Source of the DNA: Podospora comata
Lineage: Eukaryota; Ascomycota; Sordariomycetes; Sordariales; Podosporaceae
Assembly (NCBI GenBank): GCA_017354895.1
Contig: CP071494.1
Span: 1,488,001 to 1,552,000, forward strand
Direction: 5' to 3'
Length of the DNA stretch: 64,000 bases
Positions 35,050-45,969 of this stretch are shown here, piece by piece. Under the pieces are notes generated by a model that worked only from the letters and a program-made list of their open reading frames with translations, searched no databases and was not told where the DNA came from. Numbering within the stretch: position 1 is the stretch's first letter; each line of letters begins with the position of its first letter. The translations under genes were made by a program, and so were the position numbers.

Positions 35050-36072
35050 GATTTGTCCTCTCGATCCCTAAGCCCATCAGAGTCCGAGATCCAACCGTCG
35101 GGACCCCGGACTATTACACAGGCACACGAGGAGGAGACACTCGATGAGGAGGCACTCGACAAGTGGGATACACTCCAGGAGGAGGCAGACGCCATCTTTG
35201 AGATGCTATACTCGCTCAAGACAGTCGATGACGTCCAGCCCTATACTCTCGACGCGGCACTCGATCAAATCACCAGTTTTCACACAAGCATTGTGAAGGC
35301 AGTCCAGCCAGCCTCCTCTTACCGCGAAAAACACCGCGCTGCCGTCCTGCTCATACAAGTCTTGTCCTGGATCGTGACATCCAATAAATTGATAGGACAA
35401 GATCTTCGGGAATATGTCCTCGGTCAAAGCGCGGAGGAAGAATATCGGCAATGGGTCGACCCGATGAGTGACGTACTCAGCTGCTGCACGTGGGCGGAAC
35501 GCCGTCGTATATTCAAGAGCCGCCGTTGGCAGTGGGAGTTTGACTTGTTTGTGGGCCTGGTGATGAACTGTGAACTATTTGGCGAGATTTTCGGTTTGCT
35601 TGAGGTGGCGGAGCATAGGGAAGAGATGTTCGTCTCCCCCCGCCAGAGCGATCCAGCGCCGGCCCAGCAGTCTGACACGGAGGACGGCACAGTCGAGGAC
35701 GGCATGGTCGACGACGCCATCGCTGTGTTTGAGGATGGGGAAGATGAGGAGAAGATTGTTCCGCTTGCTGGTTCACCAGCCCGGTCCCGGTCGCAGGTGC
35801 AAATGGACGTGGCACAGCCACGTGAAGAGGTGGCGGCCCAGGCTGGCAGGGAAGCAGCCGTTCAGCCTGCCGCGGGAGAAGCAGAACCCAGGAACGGTCA
35901 AGGAGAACCGCGGCCTGCTGGGAAGGCAACTGGAAAGAGGAGTCATGAAGGGGTGGACGCAGGGCAGGGACCGAGAAAGCGTCAGGCCCGTTCTCCTGGA
36001 CGGGTCTCGGTTCACTTGCACTTTCACGGGACCGTCCAGAATGTGTACCTGGGCAGCGACTCGAGATCATAA
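35050..36072 (+). CDS. STS1-like copy C, hairpin missing, basic C-terminal tail
   Basis: Open frame of about 340 residues from the putative acceptor at 35,047-35,049 (branch TCTAAC just before). The 5' exon could not be placed; the first in-frame ATG lies at 35,199, so the start is open. The core matches copy A: LQEEADAIFEML, then SYREKHRAAVLLIQVLSWIV (the K-x-x-A signature), then NCELFGEIFGLLEVAE at the equivalent of copy A's YGLFGEIREVLDL. No HP hairpin is seen. A 130-residue tail follows: acidic first, then basic (GKRSHEG, PRKRQAR), ending in HLHFHGTVQNVYLG. The tail is not found in the other copies. It is probably a live gene, as the frame is long and clean. Confidence 0.6.
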   Translation, partial: DLSSRSLSPSESEIQPSGPRTITQAHEEETLDEEALDKWDTLQEEADAIFEMLYSLKTVDDVQPYTLDAALDQITSFHTSIVKAVQPASSYREKHRAAVLLIQVLSWIVTSNKLIGQDLREYVLGQSAEEEYRQWVDPMSDVLSCCTWAERRRIFKSRRWQWEFDLFVGLVMNCELFGEIFGLLEVAEHREEMFVSPRQSDPAPAQQSDTEDGTVEDGMVDDAIAVFEDGEDEEKIVPLAGSPARSRSQVQMDVAQPREEVAAQAGREAAVQPAAGEAEPRNGQGEPRPAGKATGKRSHEGVDAGQGPRKRQARSPGRVSVHLHFHGTVQNVYLGSDSRS

Positions 36073-36445
36073 GGTAGGTAGGAGGCTGTGGGTCTTGTTT
36101 AGCGCGTTGCTCTTCACTTTATTGTATCTATCTGTGCTGTGACTTTTCGGTGGGCGGATCTTACATGGGGACTCGGAGAGTCTCGGGGAACTTCTGTGAG
36201 GGATATTCTGGCGAGAGGCTCGTCCGGAGGCCCCAGGTGGTAGCTCATAGGTATCTAGGAACGGAAAGTACGCGCGTGAAACCCCCCATGGAAGGTCTTT
36301 GGCGGGGAGAAAACGATAGGCATGAATTGTCATAAGAGGCCAACTGAAGATGGGGAGCTCCCAAGGGAGCATGCCAGCTCACAACAATCTACCGCACCTG
36401 CCTCGTCACCACCAACCTCCAAGTCGCATTTCATGTCGCAGGTAA

Positions 36446-37028
36446 AAGTCGCAAACCAACCTCTGTCAGACCATCCCGACGAGCGAGACCTCTCCTGTCA
36501 CCGTGACGACCCTCGACTCCGCCGAGCTCAAGGACATGATTTCCGCCCTCCCCGATTCTCTCCTTCCCACCCTTCTTTCTGCTGACTGCTGCCGGGGCCC
36601 ATCCCGACATCGCTAGTCTGATCCAGGCCCACCCGAACTTCGAGACCCTATTCAATGAGATAGAGACCTTTCGCAGGATGTTCAAGAGCACGCTGTACCG
36701 AAAGGGCCAAAACGAAGAAGCGGTGTATCGTGTTCAAGCGGTTGAGAGGGGGTTGTGGTGGAAGAAAATGATACGCATGCTGGAATTCTTTGATGACGAG
36801 GGACTCGAGCGGCTCTATGGTAAGAAGACAACCCTTCCGGACGGGATCGCCATTACGTGGAAGGATGATATAAAATATATTTGGAGGGATTGGAATTGCG
36901 ACTACTATGATGAGGATATTGAGAAAGGCTTGATTGAGAATTTCGTAACGGACCTCGCTAGGATTGAAGGGAGAAGCAAGACAGAGACGCGGAAGGAGCA
37001 GAAGGAATGGAAAGACTGGGAGTATTAG
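36446..37028 (+). pseudogene. STS1-like copy D, frame broken inside the hairpin
   Basis: The frame open from 36,446 gives VTTLDSAELKDMISALPDSL, the first helix of the hairpin, then stops shortly after. One frame over, from about 36,583, the signal continues as TAAGAHPDIASLIQAHPNF with the HP motif, and stays open to 37,028 through a charged helical region (YRKGQNEEAVYRVQAVERGL). No splice sites lie at the switch, so a frameshift is the simplest reading. A possible first exon at 36,322-36,441 (MNCHKRPTEDGEL) would need a 28 bp intron, which is too short to trust. The C-terminal half has drifted strongly; the K-x-x-A signature is weak (VYRVQAVERG). Confidence 0.55.
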
Positions 37029-37901
37029 GAACCCTTGAAGTGGTGGGAAGAGTGGGAAGAGGATGGGGTGCATGAGTGGGAAGGATGAATGGCAATGCCA
37101 GGTTGATGCAAGGCGTGGGCAAACCCGATGCCCAACGGAATGGGCCTGATAGCATGCCCTCAGGCTGTAAATCTCGAATGAGCTTATCCTACCGTCTCCG
37201 TCGTCTCTTCCAAGTTGTACAGAGGGATTTGTAACATTTACGCCTGTATATGGAGACTGTCATGTGAAACGAAGGCTTCAAAAGATGAGAGGCACGCCCC
37301 CGACCGTCTTAACAGCCCTCTCGACTATCATTGAAGCGGTTTAAGACCCGTCAACCATCTTTGAAGGCCCTATTCATAGTAGTGGTGTCTCTCGTTGCTT
37401 TGACGACGTGCCTCCTCATCCAAGCCGCCGGAACCCGCTCCAACATTTTCCCCTTCTTCGACAAACCCGACCAAGACGCCCGTCCTGTCTAGACAGTCTA
37501 ACCTTGAAACGGCCAAATATTTATCACTTGTTGAACTGCACACAAATATTTTTGTTTCTAGAAGTCAAGATGGGTTGTCCTTCCCCAACCACATTGCTCC
37601 ACCACCCACTGATATCCAGGCTGTGAATAGGATGTATTGTCACTTTAGTTTTTGGCAATGCCTCCTGGGATTTATCATGCCAGAAAATGTACCTGACTCA
37701 CATCGCAAGATTTGGGGAGGACACTGGCCCTTTCTCCGTTGATGATCCGTTTCTTCGAACGGGAGATAATCATCAAATGGCTGGCAGGAACGATGTCTGC
37801 AGGCAGATGACCTCATGGCCCACTGTGTTTGTTTGCTCTTGCCTTTATTCATGGGATCTCGCTGGCTGCCTGACACCCCGCGATGCTTGTGAGTCCGTTT
37901 G
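37029..37901. other. Spacer between cluster copies D and E
   Basis: Promoter-like and decayed sequence. No frame resembling the family or any other protein was recognised. Confidence 0.5.
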
Positions 37902-39422
37902 CTCGGTGGGCAGGAACGACTCAATGAGGCCTCGCTCATTGTCCGCCTTTCTATCTTCCTCTCCGACTCTCTTCTCCACACCCCCGTTGCCGACTTTGCC
38001 CGAATGACCAAGGCAATCGAGAGATCCCTGGGTGCAAAATATCACGAGCTTCTTGCCCCCACCACAGCCGAAGATCGTCCCACACGGGTCCGAAAGTACG
38101 CCAAGAAGCTGGCCAACGACATCGATGCCGCTCTGAACTACATGACCGCTGAGATCACGCCCGCTCGCTCTATGCCACCAAATTTGCGGCCTTGGACGGC
38201 ATGCGGGCTGTGTTGGAGAGCATTCTCCGCTGCCCCAAGCCTCTTCTGAGCGCTCTATCCCGACAGCCATCGTTCGAGAGTTGGGACATCAAATTGATGG
38301 TGGTGTTGAAGCATCTAAACTGCGATGACATGTGCAAGCTCAAATGTGGCAAATTCAAATGCGGCGAGCAGGAGACACCTACTCAGTGGATGAAAGACAT
38401 GAAGCGCCTGTGTCTCCTCCACGAGGTTACGGACAAAAAGGTCTTCAGTCATTGGATCGACCATGCCTTTCAGTTCAAGTATGAGAGTGTGCAAGCAACC
38501 ACGATCCCGCAGGCTGTGAAGCACGAGGTGACCATCCGACAGAAGAGTCCGGTGAGTCCTGTTTGCCCATCTCTGCCTGGTTTTCCAGAAGATAGCATTC
38601 CTTGGCTAACATTTGTTAGAGCCTGTGCCCTCCCCGGCTGAGGCTTCATCCTCGCAGAGCCCTTCACTTGAGCCCGACCTGGCTGGGCCTTCCGAGAGCG
38701 CCTCCCCGTCCGAGCCGGTCAAGACAGAGCCCCCAAAGGCAAAGTTGACTAAGGGTGAGCTCAAAAACATTGTCTCTCCCCTTTTCCCCTCTATTCTCGA
38801 CCAGATCATAACCTCCACAGCTCTCGCCCATGCCTCAGTCATCCCTGCGCTCAAGGCCGTCCGGAAGATCAAGGCTGCGGCCGAATCATCGGTGGCCCAA
38901 GACTGGGCTCGAGTTGCCGGGGTTGTACACAGCGGCCTCAACGATCACTATCGTATCCGCAAGACCTACCGCCTCGGATTTAGTGTTCACGCCTATGCCA
39001 ACGAGTCGGCCGAAGTCACGGACGAGGCACTCACCAAGTTCTATATGGAGCTCAAGAACCTTTACAAACCCCTTCTCGCCACCAAGATAGCCGCTTTGGA
39101 GAGCTGTCGTAAGGTTCTGGAAGATCTCCTATGCTGCCCCAATGAACTGAGAGATGCCATTTGCTTCCATGTCGGTTCCGATCAAACCAATACTTGGGCC
39201 TTCAACATGGTGAAGATTTTGGACTGTTTTGAAGACGAGGAGATTTACAAGCTGGTCAAGGGCGAAACGGATGAGCCGAATGAGTTTTGGACGAAGCGCA
39301 GCGTGCCAGCTCTGATGGAGCTTGTGAAGGACAAAGCGTCAGTCGGCCACCCCGACAGAAGGGAGTTCTTTCGTGGTGGTCTCCGGGAGGTCTGGCTGCG
39401 CGTGTATGCCGCAGTCATCTAG
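37902..39422 (+). pseudogene. STS1-like copy E, two tandem bundle domains, first one frameshifted
   Basis: The first domain (37,902 to about 38,168) gives DFARMTKAIERSLG and YAKKLANDIDAAL. The frame then changes near 38,165-38,175 and continues as LYATKFAALDGMRAVLESIL up to QKSP at 38,551. A good intron follows, 38552-38621 (GTGAGT, GGCTAAC, acceptor TTAGAG), leading in frame to PVPSPAEASS. The second domain, 38,622-39,422, is whole: ELKNIVSPLFPSIL hairpin, DWARVAGVVHSGLNDHY, LLATKIAALESCRKVLEDLL and a C-terminal HPDRREFFRGGLREVW. The two domains align along their length, so the gene arose by internal duplication. The second exon alone (about 267 residues) may still be expressed. It is listed as a pseudogene because of the shift. 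Confidence 0.6.
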
Positions 39423-41395
39423 TATGAAGCCCCCCCCAAGACGCTCATGTTTGAGGGCCTATGTGTCTGCTGTTATTGCGACGACCTTTATGAGGAAGAT
39501 TACTGCTCTTGTGGGAACGGCGAGGGCTTTGACGATGAGGAGGATGAAAGCTTCCATGAAGCGATGTTGGCCTTGTTGTCTCCGAATTCTTTTCTGCTCT
39601 GAATGGGTGATTTTGGAAGAGGTTTGGCGGAATGATCGAGGGAAATATCGTGGGAAAGCTTGACCAGAGTAGGGAAGGAATATACAGCGATTTCTTTGGT
39701 CACTAGCTGGGCTGACGACTATTCATTGTACTATATGAGGTTTTCTTGTGAAAAATACTTTATTTCATGTTCATTGAACACAATGCGTGAAACACCAGAC
39801 CCAAGACATATCACAGCCAGAATTACCAGTCACAACTCCATTGTGTCTTCCTAGGGTAGTTGAAACCCCATCCACACCTCCCCCTACCCCTTCACCCCCT
39901 CCCAGGCGGACACACAACCAGCCTAGGCCTTCACGTCGTTAATAATGAGGCCCGTGATAATCCCAAAAATTGTGCTACCTGGTGTTTTCCATATGCTCCT
40001 TACAATCCACGCCTGAGCACAACTAAGCTGTCTCTACTCCACGGCACTACCTTTTGTACTACAGCTCGTTACTGTATAAATCTCGCATGCTTCACCCTAT
40101 GAAGCGGCTTCATGATCCCATCTGATAGAATATCAACCCCAGCAGTATGCTCCACACTGATGTATCACCTCTCAACTTGCTCGATAACCCACTTGTATAT
40201 GAAATTGATACACCTGGTCCTGGCGAGGGTCCGCTCCGGTTGTACATAGACAGTTCATAGAACTTAAAGATCAGATTCGAATTGAGTCAGTGTGTGTGGT
40301 GTTCTAATATATTGATTACTGTATTGTTAAGTGCGAAAAGACCTAAATCCATAAGATATTGGAGATCGTCGAATCTTATTATTCTAGCTATTTTATTGGG
40401 CAGCTTCTTGGCATGCCAGTAGCTATCTTCTAGGCCATTTGACTACTTCCTCACGGCCTACGTTTGCAAGCTTAGATGAAGTCTTTGAATGTTGAAATAA
40501 ACATAATTAAAAGGGTTGAAGTATGGGAAATGCATGGTCTTTTGTTACGTTGATGTGGGGACAAAAAGGGGGGTTGCCCGGGAGATAAAAAGGGGGGTGT
40601 AAACAAACATCCCCTATCCTCCGAGTGCGAAATTGTTACTAATCTGCACCACCACAAACCGAACACATAAGCAAAATCAAATGCTTATTTCCCTGTAATG
40701 TTGATGCTACATGATATCTGTACGTCATATTCCCATCTGAACCGTTGAAGACAACACATACGCTGCCTCTGCATTGGGTTTACTCCAAGCTTTTACTAAT
40801 AACTGGGCTGTTGTTATTGCTCAACAATACGAAGAAATACAAACGAAAGGTGGCAGGTGGGAAGGTAAGTTGTTAGACTCACCGAAGAGATTGCGTAAGA
40901 GTTTTCCAAGTCTATGAAGACAATACATGGTTCCACGTGATGCCCTAAGAGTCAAAGACAACAATACGACCATGGCACTTCCCCCAATAGCAATTACAGG
41001 AAAAAGAGGGAACGTGCGCACAAGAAAATGTCTTCTTATCTAGGACTTATGGAAGACCTAATTTCCGCCTTATTTGAGAGAATAAAGACAATACGTCATT
41101 GTTTGTCTGAAGTCCAAGGTAACAACACGGTTGTGGCACTTGCCTTGATAGAAAAACGATCGGGCCACTTGAGAAGACTCTCTGGTATATATATCTCATT
41201 CCTGTGGCTTTTTCTCCCTCTCTTCCTCTCTTTTTCTCTTCTTCACAGCTCTCACATTGGAAGTTTTCTTTTCGTCTTGAAGCCACTATTTTCTTGTCTT
41301 GAAGCCGCCTTTTTCGTCTTGAAGCTACTTTTATTGTCTTCACCCGTTTTTGTCCCACAATTAACGTGAAATACCTAACATCAAGCATCGCCAAG
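39423..41395. other. AT-richer spacer with degenerate direct copies
   Basis: No gene from 39,423 to 41,395. At 40,890-40,990 and 41,060-41,160 two stretches share AAGACAATAC and a TGGCACTT...TGATAG-like block, which suggests an old local duplication of leader DNA. The end is the CT-rich leader of copy F with a short repeat. Confidence 0.5.
41257..41345. repeat. GTCTTGAAGC minisatellite, 20-22 bp period
   Basis: GTCTTGAAGC starts at 41274, 41296 and 41316, and a variant GTCTTCACCC at 41336. It lies in the leader of copy F. Confidence 0.8.
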
Positions 41396-42139
41396 ATGTA
41401 CCAGTATCAGGCCAGTCCCGCCGAGCTTGCCCTTATAGGCCGTGTAAGTCTTCCCTTCTACCATCAACCCCCGCCATGAGATCTCAAAAGCTAAACCCCT
41501 CTGCGGGACCACATCGCCCCTCTTATGGCCCCTTACCTCACCATCACCAACCGGCCCCCCACCATCACCCACCTACACATGTTCACTCCCATCTGGAGCA
41601 CCCTCTCGGAAAAGTTGACTGAGTTTGACTCCAAAGCCCCGACCGAAAAGGCCAAGAACATCCCCGACATCCTCGAGAGCGCCAACACGGCCCTCGCCCA
41701 GATCACCAGCACCTCCAGCCTCTCCCTCCACGGGAACTTTGCCGCTCTCGAGACGATCCGGAAGATTCTTACCGCGCTCTTTTGTGCGCTTGTTTGGTGC
41801 CGCGCGGGCGCGAATCCAGAAGCGAGCACGCTCGTCCAACACATGCGCGGGTGTATGGGTGCTGAGGCGCTGAACAAGGTTTTTTCGGGGCTGGTTCTGT
41901 GGCAGATGGACTGGTTGATTTTCAAGGATGGGGGGGCTTGGTTGGAGGATCTGGGGGTTTCGGCTGCTGAGGAGGAGGTGGGGTTGGTTTGGGGTGAGGT
42001 TAGGAGGGTTTGGCAGAGCATGATTGCGAGGAAGAGGGTTGTTTTGTTTGAGAAGGAGCAGAGGGAGGCGGAGATGAGAGAGTTTAGGAGGATTAAGGAG
42101 GGTGGTAGGAGGGGGGGAGGTAGAAGGGGTGGTTGGTGA
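41396..42139 (+). CDS. STS1-like copy F, 5' splice structure uncertain
   Basis: The main frame is clear from 41,495 and has an ATG at 41,525; it ends at 42,139, giving 204 residues from that ATG. Features: THLHMFTPIWSTLSEKLTEF (hairpin region), then LHGNFAALETIRKILTAL, the K/N-x-x-A-L signature of the cluster, then a helical part and a basic Gly/Arg tail. Upstream, 41396-41443 codes MYQYQASPAELALIGR followed by a GTAAGT donor and a GCTAAAC branch site. The expected acceptor reads GCGGG instead of GCAG, and no usable AG gives the right frame. So either translation starts at 41,525 or the first exon is lost by an acceptor mutation. Confidence 0.55.
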
Positions 42140-42975
42140 ATGATGATGAGACTGGTACTTGGGATATTCGGTGGAGTTGTATTTTGGTGGGTTTGGTGTT
42201 TGGGTTGTTTTATATCTGGGTTTTTTTTGTTGCTGGTTTGTGGGGGGGGGGATGCGGGTTGAATGGTTCTTTGGTTTCGTTGAACCGCTGCAAAAGCGCC
42301 CGTCATCAACATGGTATTCAACAGAATTTGAGATTAGTTGATATTGCCGCGGGATAACATTTGCCTGGCTGCCTGCCACGGCCATGTTGTGCTTTCCTAG
42401 CTACTCATCCGAGCAATTAACATCAGACGCCTGAAGCCTGATGACGACTCGCCATATGACCAACAATGAACTTGGAGAGGATCACAATCTTGATAGCACT
42501 GGAGGAAGACGGCTGGTGGAAGGTGGAAAAGGGAGAGTACTGGGGGACTGCTCCACGTGAAATGTTCTCACCAAGAAAGCGTGACTAGGTGATCTTTCTG
42601 CAAGCAAGTGGGGATGATGGGGATGAAGGCAAACAGTGCTTCAGATGGTTGCTCTCATCCTATCTCGCTGATGAAACCAGCAGTTCCCCATACAGTTGCA
42701 GGAGAGAAAACAGAGCAACAATCCACTAGCAAACAGTAGACTTGGTCTTTCACTGCCTCCCACTTCTTGCTACCATAGCCCTTGTATGTTCCGGCCCCTG
42801 GCTCTGTTGCCCCCTAACAGCAACGACACGGTCTTATTGCTTTGTTTATATACATACCCACGCCGCGAGCAACAAACAATATTCCCTTTTTCTCGCAACA
42901 TCTTCACCTCGCCTTCCATACGCCATCTCTGCAACCACAATGGCGGACTGCACTTAACACAACCCGACCGAGGTC
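42140..42975. other. Spacer between cluster copies F and G
   Basis: 3' flank of F and leader of G. No gene recognised. Confidence 0.55.
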
Positions 42976-43199
42976 ATGGACCTGATGGATGACACCGATA
43001 ATGATGTAATTTCCTTTGAAGCATTTTTTCCATTCGAATGCTAACCTTCATGTAGACGTCCTACGACCAAAAGGCCGTCATCTTAAAGCTAGTTTCCTCA
43101 CTCCAAGACCAAGCACTGCTGGAAACCATCATCGAAGCCGCCACAGAGCACCCCCTCGTTGCCAACCTCCTCCAGCAAAAAGCCACCCGAGCTATATAA
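42976..43199 (+). CDS. STS1-like copy G, 57-residue hairpin-only mini-gene
   Basis: Exons 42976-43005 and 43056-43199, joined over a 50 bp intron (GTAATT, TGCTAAC, TAG). Exon 1 codes MDLMDDTDND. Exon 2 codes KAVILKLVSSL, then LLETIIEAATEHPLVANLL, a clean match to the HP hairpin of copy A (AAQMHPDIGYMI). The frame ends TAA at 43,199, so the protein is only the hairpin. The second half of the family fold is present further on as a separate relic, so the mini-gene is probably a truncated descendant. It may still make a small protein able to pair with full-length members; that is speculation. Confidence 0.5.
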
Positions 43200-43321
43200 A
43201 AGAAAAAAAAATTACAAAAAACCGTTCGTCAATACTGAATGAATGACCAAGACGAAGAGAATAGTCGACATTTTGACTGTTTACTGCAAGCATAAGGATC
43301 ATGACTGGGGTGTGACACAGC

Positions 43322-43495
43322 AACCGGAGCGCATTGGGGCGGAAAGTCAAGGATCTTCTCAACTCGATATTCGAAATTGTCACGAGGGACCCCTCGCACA
43401 GCAAGTGTGATGCTGTTGAGGCGATGGTGGTACTGTTCAGCAATTTGGTGTATGCCGGTCTTGGTCAGCCGAGGAGTGTGGCACTCTCGATTTGA
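43322..43495 (+). pseudogene. Detached second-domain relic of copy G
   Basis: A frame without ATG codes VKDLLNSIFEIVTRDPSHSK followed by CDAVEAMVVLFSNLVYAG. This matches the bundle signature of the cluster (copy A VVKILKQVKKNPDYGTKLSG). It begins about 120 bp after the stop of copy G and has a stop just upstream in the same frame. Confidence 0.5.
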
Positions 43496-43996
43496 GCAGT
43501 AGCCATAGTGATCGACGACTGTTCTTCCCGCCCTGACGTGGTGTACCATGGACAGGGCACAAGTTTCTAAGCAGGGGAATACGTAATGTCACTGAAGAGG
43601 ATTTTACAGCTGTGTTGTATCCCGACTTCAACAGAGCTTCGACATAATATCGTCAGTGAGGGCCGATATGTCTCCCGATCTCATAAGAGCTTGCTTTACT
43701 TGACATCGAATTACAGAAACTGGCAATCTTTCAAGAACAACCAACAGGTATTACAAGATACTTGCAAAGCTGGTCTTAGTGTCTGTGATATGTCAATGGC
43801 CGTGGGAAGGCTCTTTCCCCGCCTTCCATTTATTGCCCCCTCTGTTGCTCCTGCCTTTTGTGAAAGCGATGCGACCCCGCGACCTCGCACTGTTTGTTTA
43901 CTTTTGTGGGTGCTCAAATTTTCTCTGCTGCTTTTTCTCTCTTGCTCTTTCTGTCTTCTCTCCCTACCCAGCACTTCGACTTTCGCCACCATCACC

Positions 43997-44210
43997 ATGG
44001 CAAAGTACCAATCGGCCAAGCTGGAGGAGGCCGACACTGCCTCGTCGGCGGTCAGAGTGGCTCCAGACCTTGGAACCGTCATCAGCATCGCACTTGAAAG
44101 CATTGTGTCAAAAGCCTCAGTCACCTCGCCATTATGAGCTCAAAATCGGGGCATTGAAAGCGATGTGGGACATTCTAATTCGATTTAGGTCCCGCCCCAA
44201 CCAAGCATGA
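43997..44210 (+). pseudogene. STS1-like copy H, short and frameshifted
   Basis: MAKYQSAKLEEADTASS opens a 46-residue frame that ends LGTVISIALESIVSKASVTS and stops at 44,137. One frame over, from about 44,132, HYELKIGALKAMWDILIRF gives the K-x-x-A-L signature, to a stop at 44,210. Joined, these mirror the start of the bundle of copy A. The hairpin is absent. The upstream leader is shared with copies I and J. Confidence 0.55.
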
Positions 44211-44817
44211 GTATTACCGGTACCTTGTGTTGGAGAGGCGCATTGCCTAGTAGATAGAACCCTCCCAGCACAATAAAAGCGTCTCTCAACATCAGGAACA
44301 AGCTGAGCTCGACCAAGGGATCTGGTCAAGGCTATATAACAGCCTCGATGTTAGTTGTTCTACACGATACTTATCTCTACATACCAACAAGGTGTAACCC
44401 TTCGATTACGTTTCAAAGAGCAGTGCTGTTAAATACAGGCTCACTCGGGACACTTCTACACAGGTGGGTAGATCACTTCACCGTCAGCTCAACACATCCA
44501 AGGGGGTGAGGACCAAAAGATGCGACGTCCGTGATCGAAAGGGTTTCATACAAATTCATGGATGTCCCTCCCATTGCGGTTCTCGTTGGCTAGCCCGAAA
44601 AGCAGGGCATTGAGATGTGAACGAGGGCTCTTCACCGCCTTCCATGGGTTCCTGCCTTCTTTTGCTCCTGCCTTGTTGCTCCTTCCGTTTTTAATTGGGC
44701 ACAAAACGGCTCTCCTTAACCACACAATTTCACTGGGTTATTTTTCGTGGGTGCCAAAATTCTCTTCTCCTCCCTCATCTCTTTTTCGCCCGTAATCAGC
44801 CAACCCCTCAGTTCACC

Positions 44818-44877
44818 ATGCTGACCACGGCCCCCAAGTCAGAGCGAGGAAGCGACCCCAGCCTCGAAGGAGGTTAA
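44818..44877 (+). pseudogene. STS1-like copy I, only leader and first codons left
   Basis: A 19-codon frame (MLTTAPKSERGSDPSLEGG) directly behind a leader that matches the leader of copy H. No family domain follows in any frame that I could see, apart from possible traces up to 45,060. Interpreted as a relic of a duplicated unit. Confidence 0.4.
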
Positions 44878-45259
44878 GGGAGTGGTTTATCCCAAGTTAA
44901 GTCGTCGCGTCTTACCTCTATTTCCATGTCTTGAGAAGCGGAAGCTAACAGTGTTTCTCAAGCGCCGTCGGTCCATTCGTCAAAGCGCTATGACCGTTTC
45001 GACTTCCATGTTTGTACCAGCTGTTTGCGGTTATCAGTGAAGACATCAGTGAACAGGCGGTCGGAGGTGCCCGTGAGAATGGTAGTCTCCAGGTCGGCAC
45101 CTTCCTCAAGCCCCTGCCTCCCATCGCTCCTGCCACCCGTGGTCAGCGGCTCCTAATGGCATACACTAGGTTATTAGGCTACCTTTTTGTCCCCAGGAAA
45201 TTGCTTCTCTCTTTTCTCTTCTACACCCCACATTCAACCTCGCACTCGCAGCCACCACC

Positions 45260-45969
45260 ATGGCAAACATCAAGACGGAGACCGCGGATGAGGGTGTGAC
45301 TGCTGCCGACCCCGGCGTAAGTCCCTGTTCATTTCTAACGGAGTATTCAAGCGACTAACCGAATATTCGTGGCCATTCTAGGCTATCAAGAAAGCCCCAT
45401 TTTCCATGGCGGAGTCCGAGTTGCGAGAGATCTTGGTGCTGGCCATAGATCGCCACCCCGTAATACATCCCATTGTCCAACGGCACCTTGACAGGCTTCG
45501 GGACAGCAATCTAGGCGGTTTCCAAGACGACTTTGAGAAAATCCGTTGCGAAGTTTACGCATGTGCTTCAGAGCCTTGTTATTCCGATCCCAACGCAATC
45601 GGAGCATGCATCAAGCGATACTTTGAGAAGCTTCTGAACGTGGCTACCCGAGAGTCGCCATATGAGGCGAGGTACTCGGCGGTGGAGTGGTTCCTTCGCG
45701 TGCTGAACCTGCTTGTTTTCACCAGTGATCCTCATGACGTGAGAAAAGAGATCTGGAGTCATACAGATGGCTCTTGCTTGAAACTAGTGATGCTGGTTTG
45801 CCGCTTCAGAACTGCTGAGAGAGGTCGACTCCTTCGCGATCACAACAGCCTGATCATGCTCAAGATGGACTTGATCACAGCGAATGCCAAGGATCTTCCG
45901 GAACTTCTTCGCGAATTCGAGCCAACTATCCACGTTATCAAAAGCTGGAGAGCTGAGTCAAGGGGCTAA
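45260..45969 (+). CDS. STS1-like copy J
   Basis: Exons 45260-45316 and 45382-45969, 214 residues; the 65 bp intron has GTAAGT, CGACTAAC and CTAG. Exon 1 codes MANIKTETADEGVTAADPG. Exon 2 has the hairpin ESELREILVLAIDRHPVIHP with the HP motif, then PYEARYSAVEWFLRVLNLLV, the R-x-x-A-V form of the bundle signature, and a helical C terminus to SWRAESRG. Downstream, another frame stays open from about 45,960 to 46,140 with a Glu/Gln/Lys-rich helix (QRIAKEKEQWEQ), similar in character to the tail of copy F, so the present stop may follow a recent frameshift. Otherwise intact and a good expression candidate. Confidence 0.65.

Noticed and set aside
34724-35077. Minus-strand frame with CELFGLLISK resembling a cluster end motif
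   Set aside because: Match is short, on the opposite strand, and without the rest of the domain; most likely chance.
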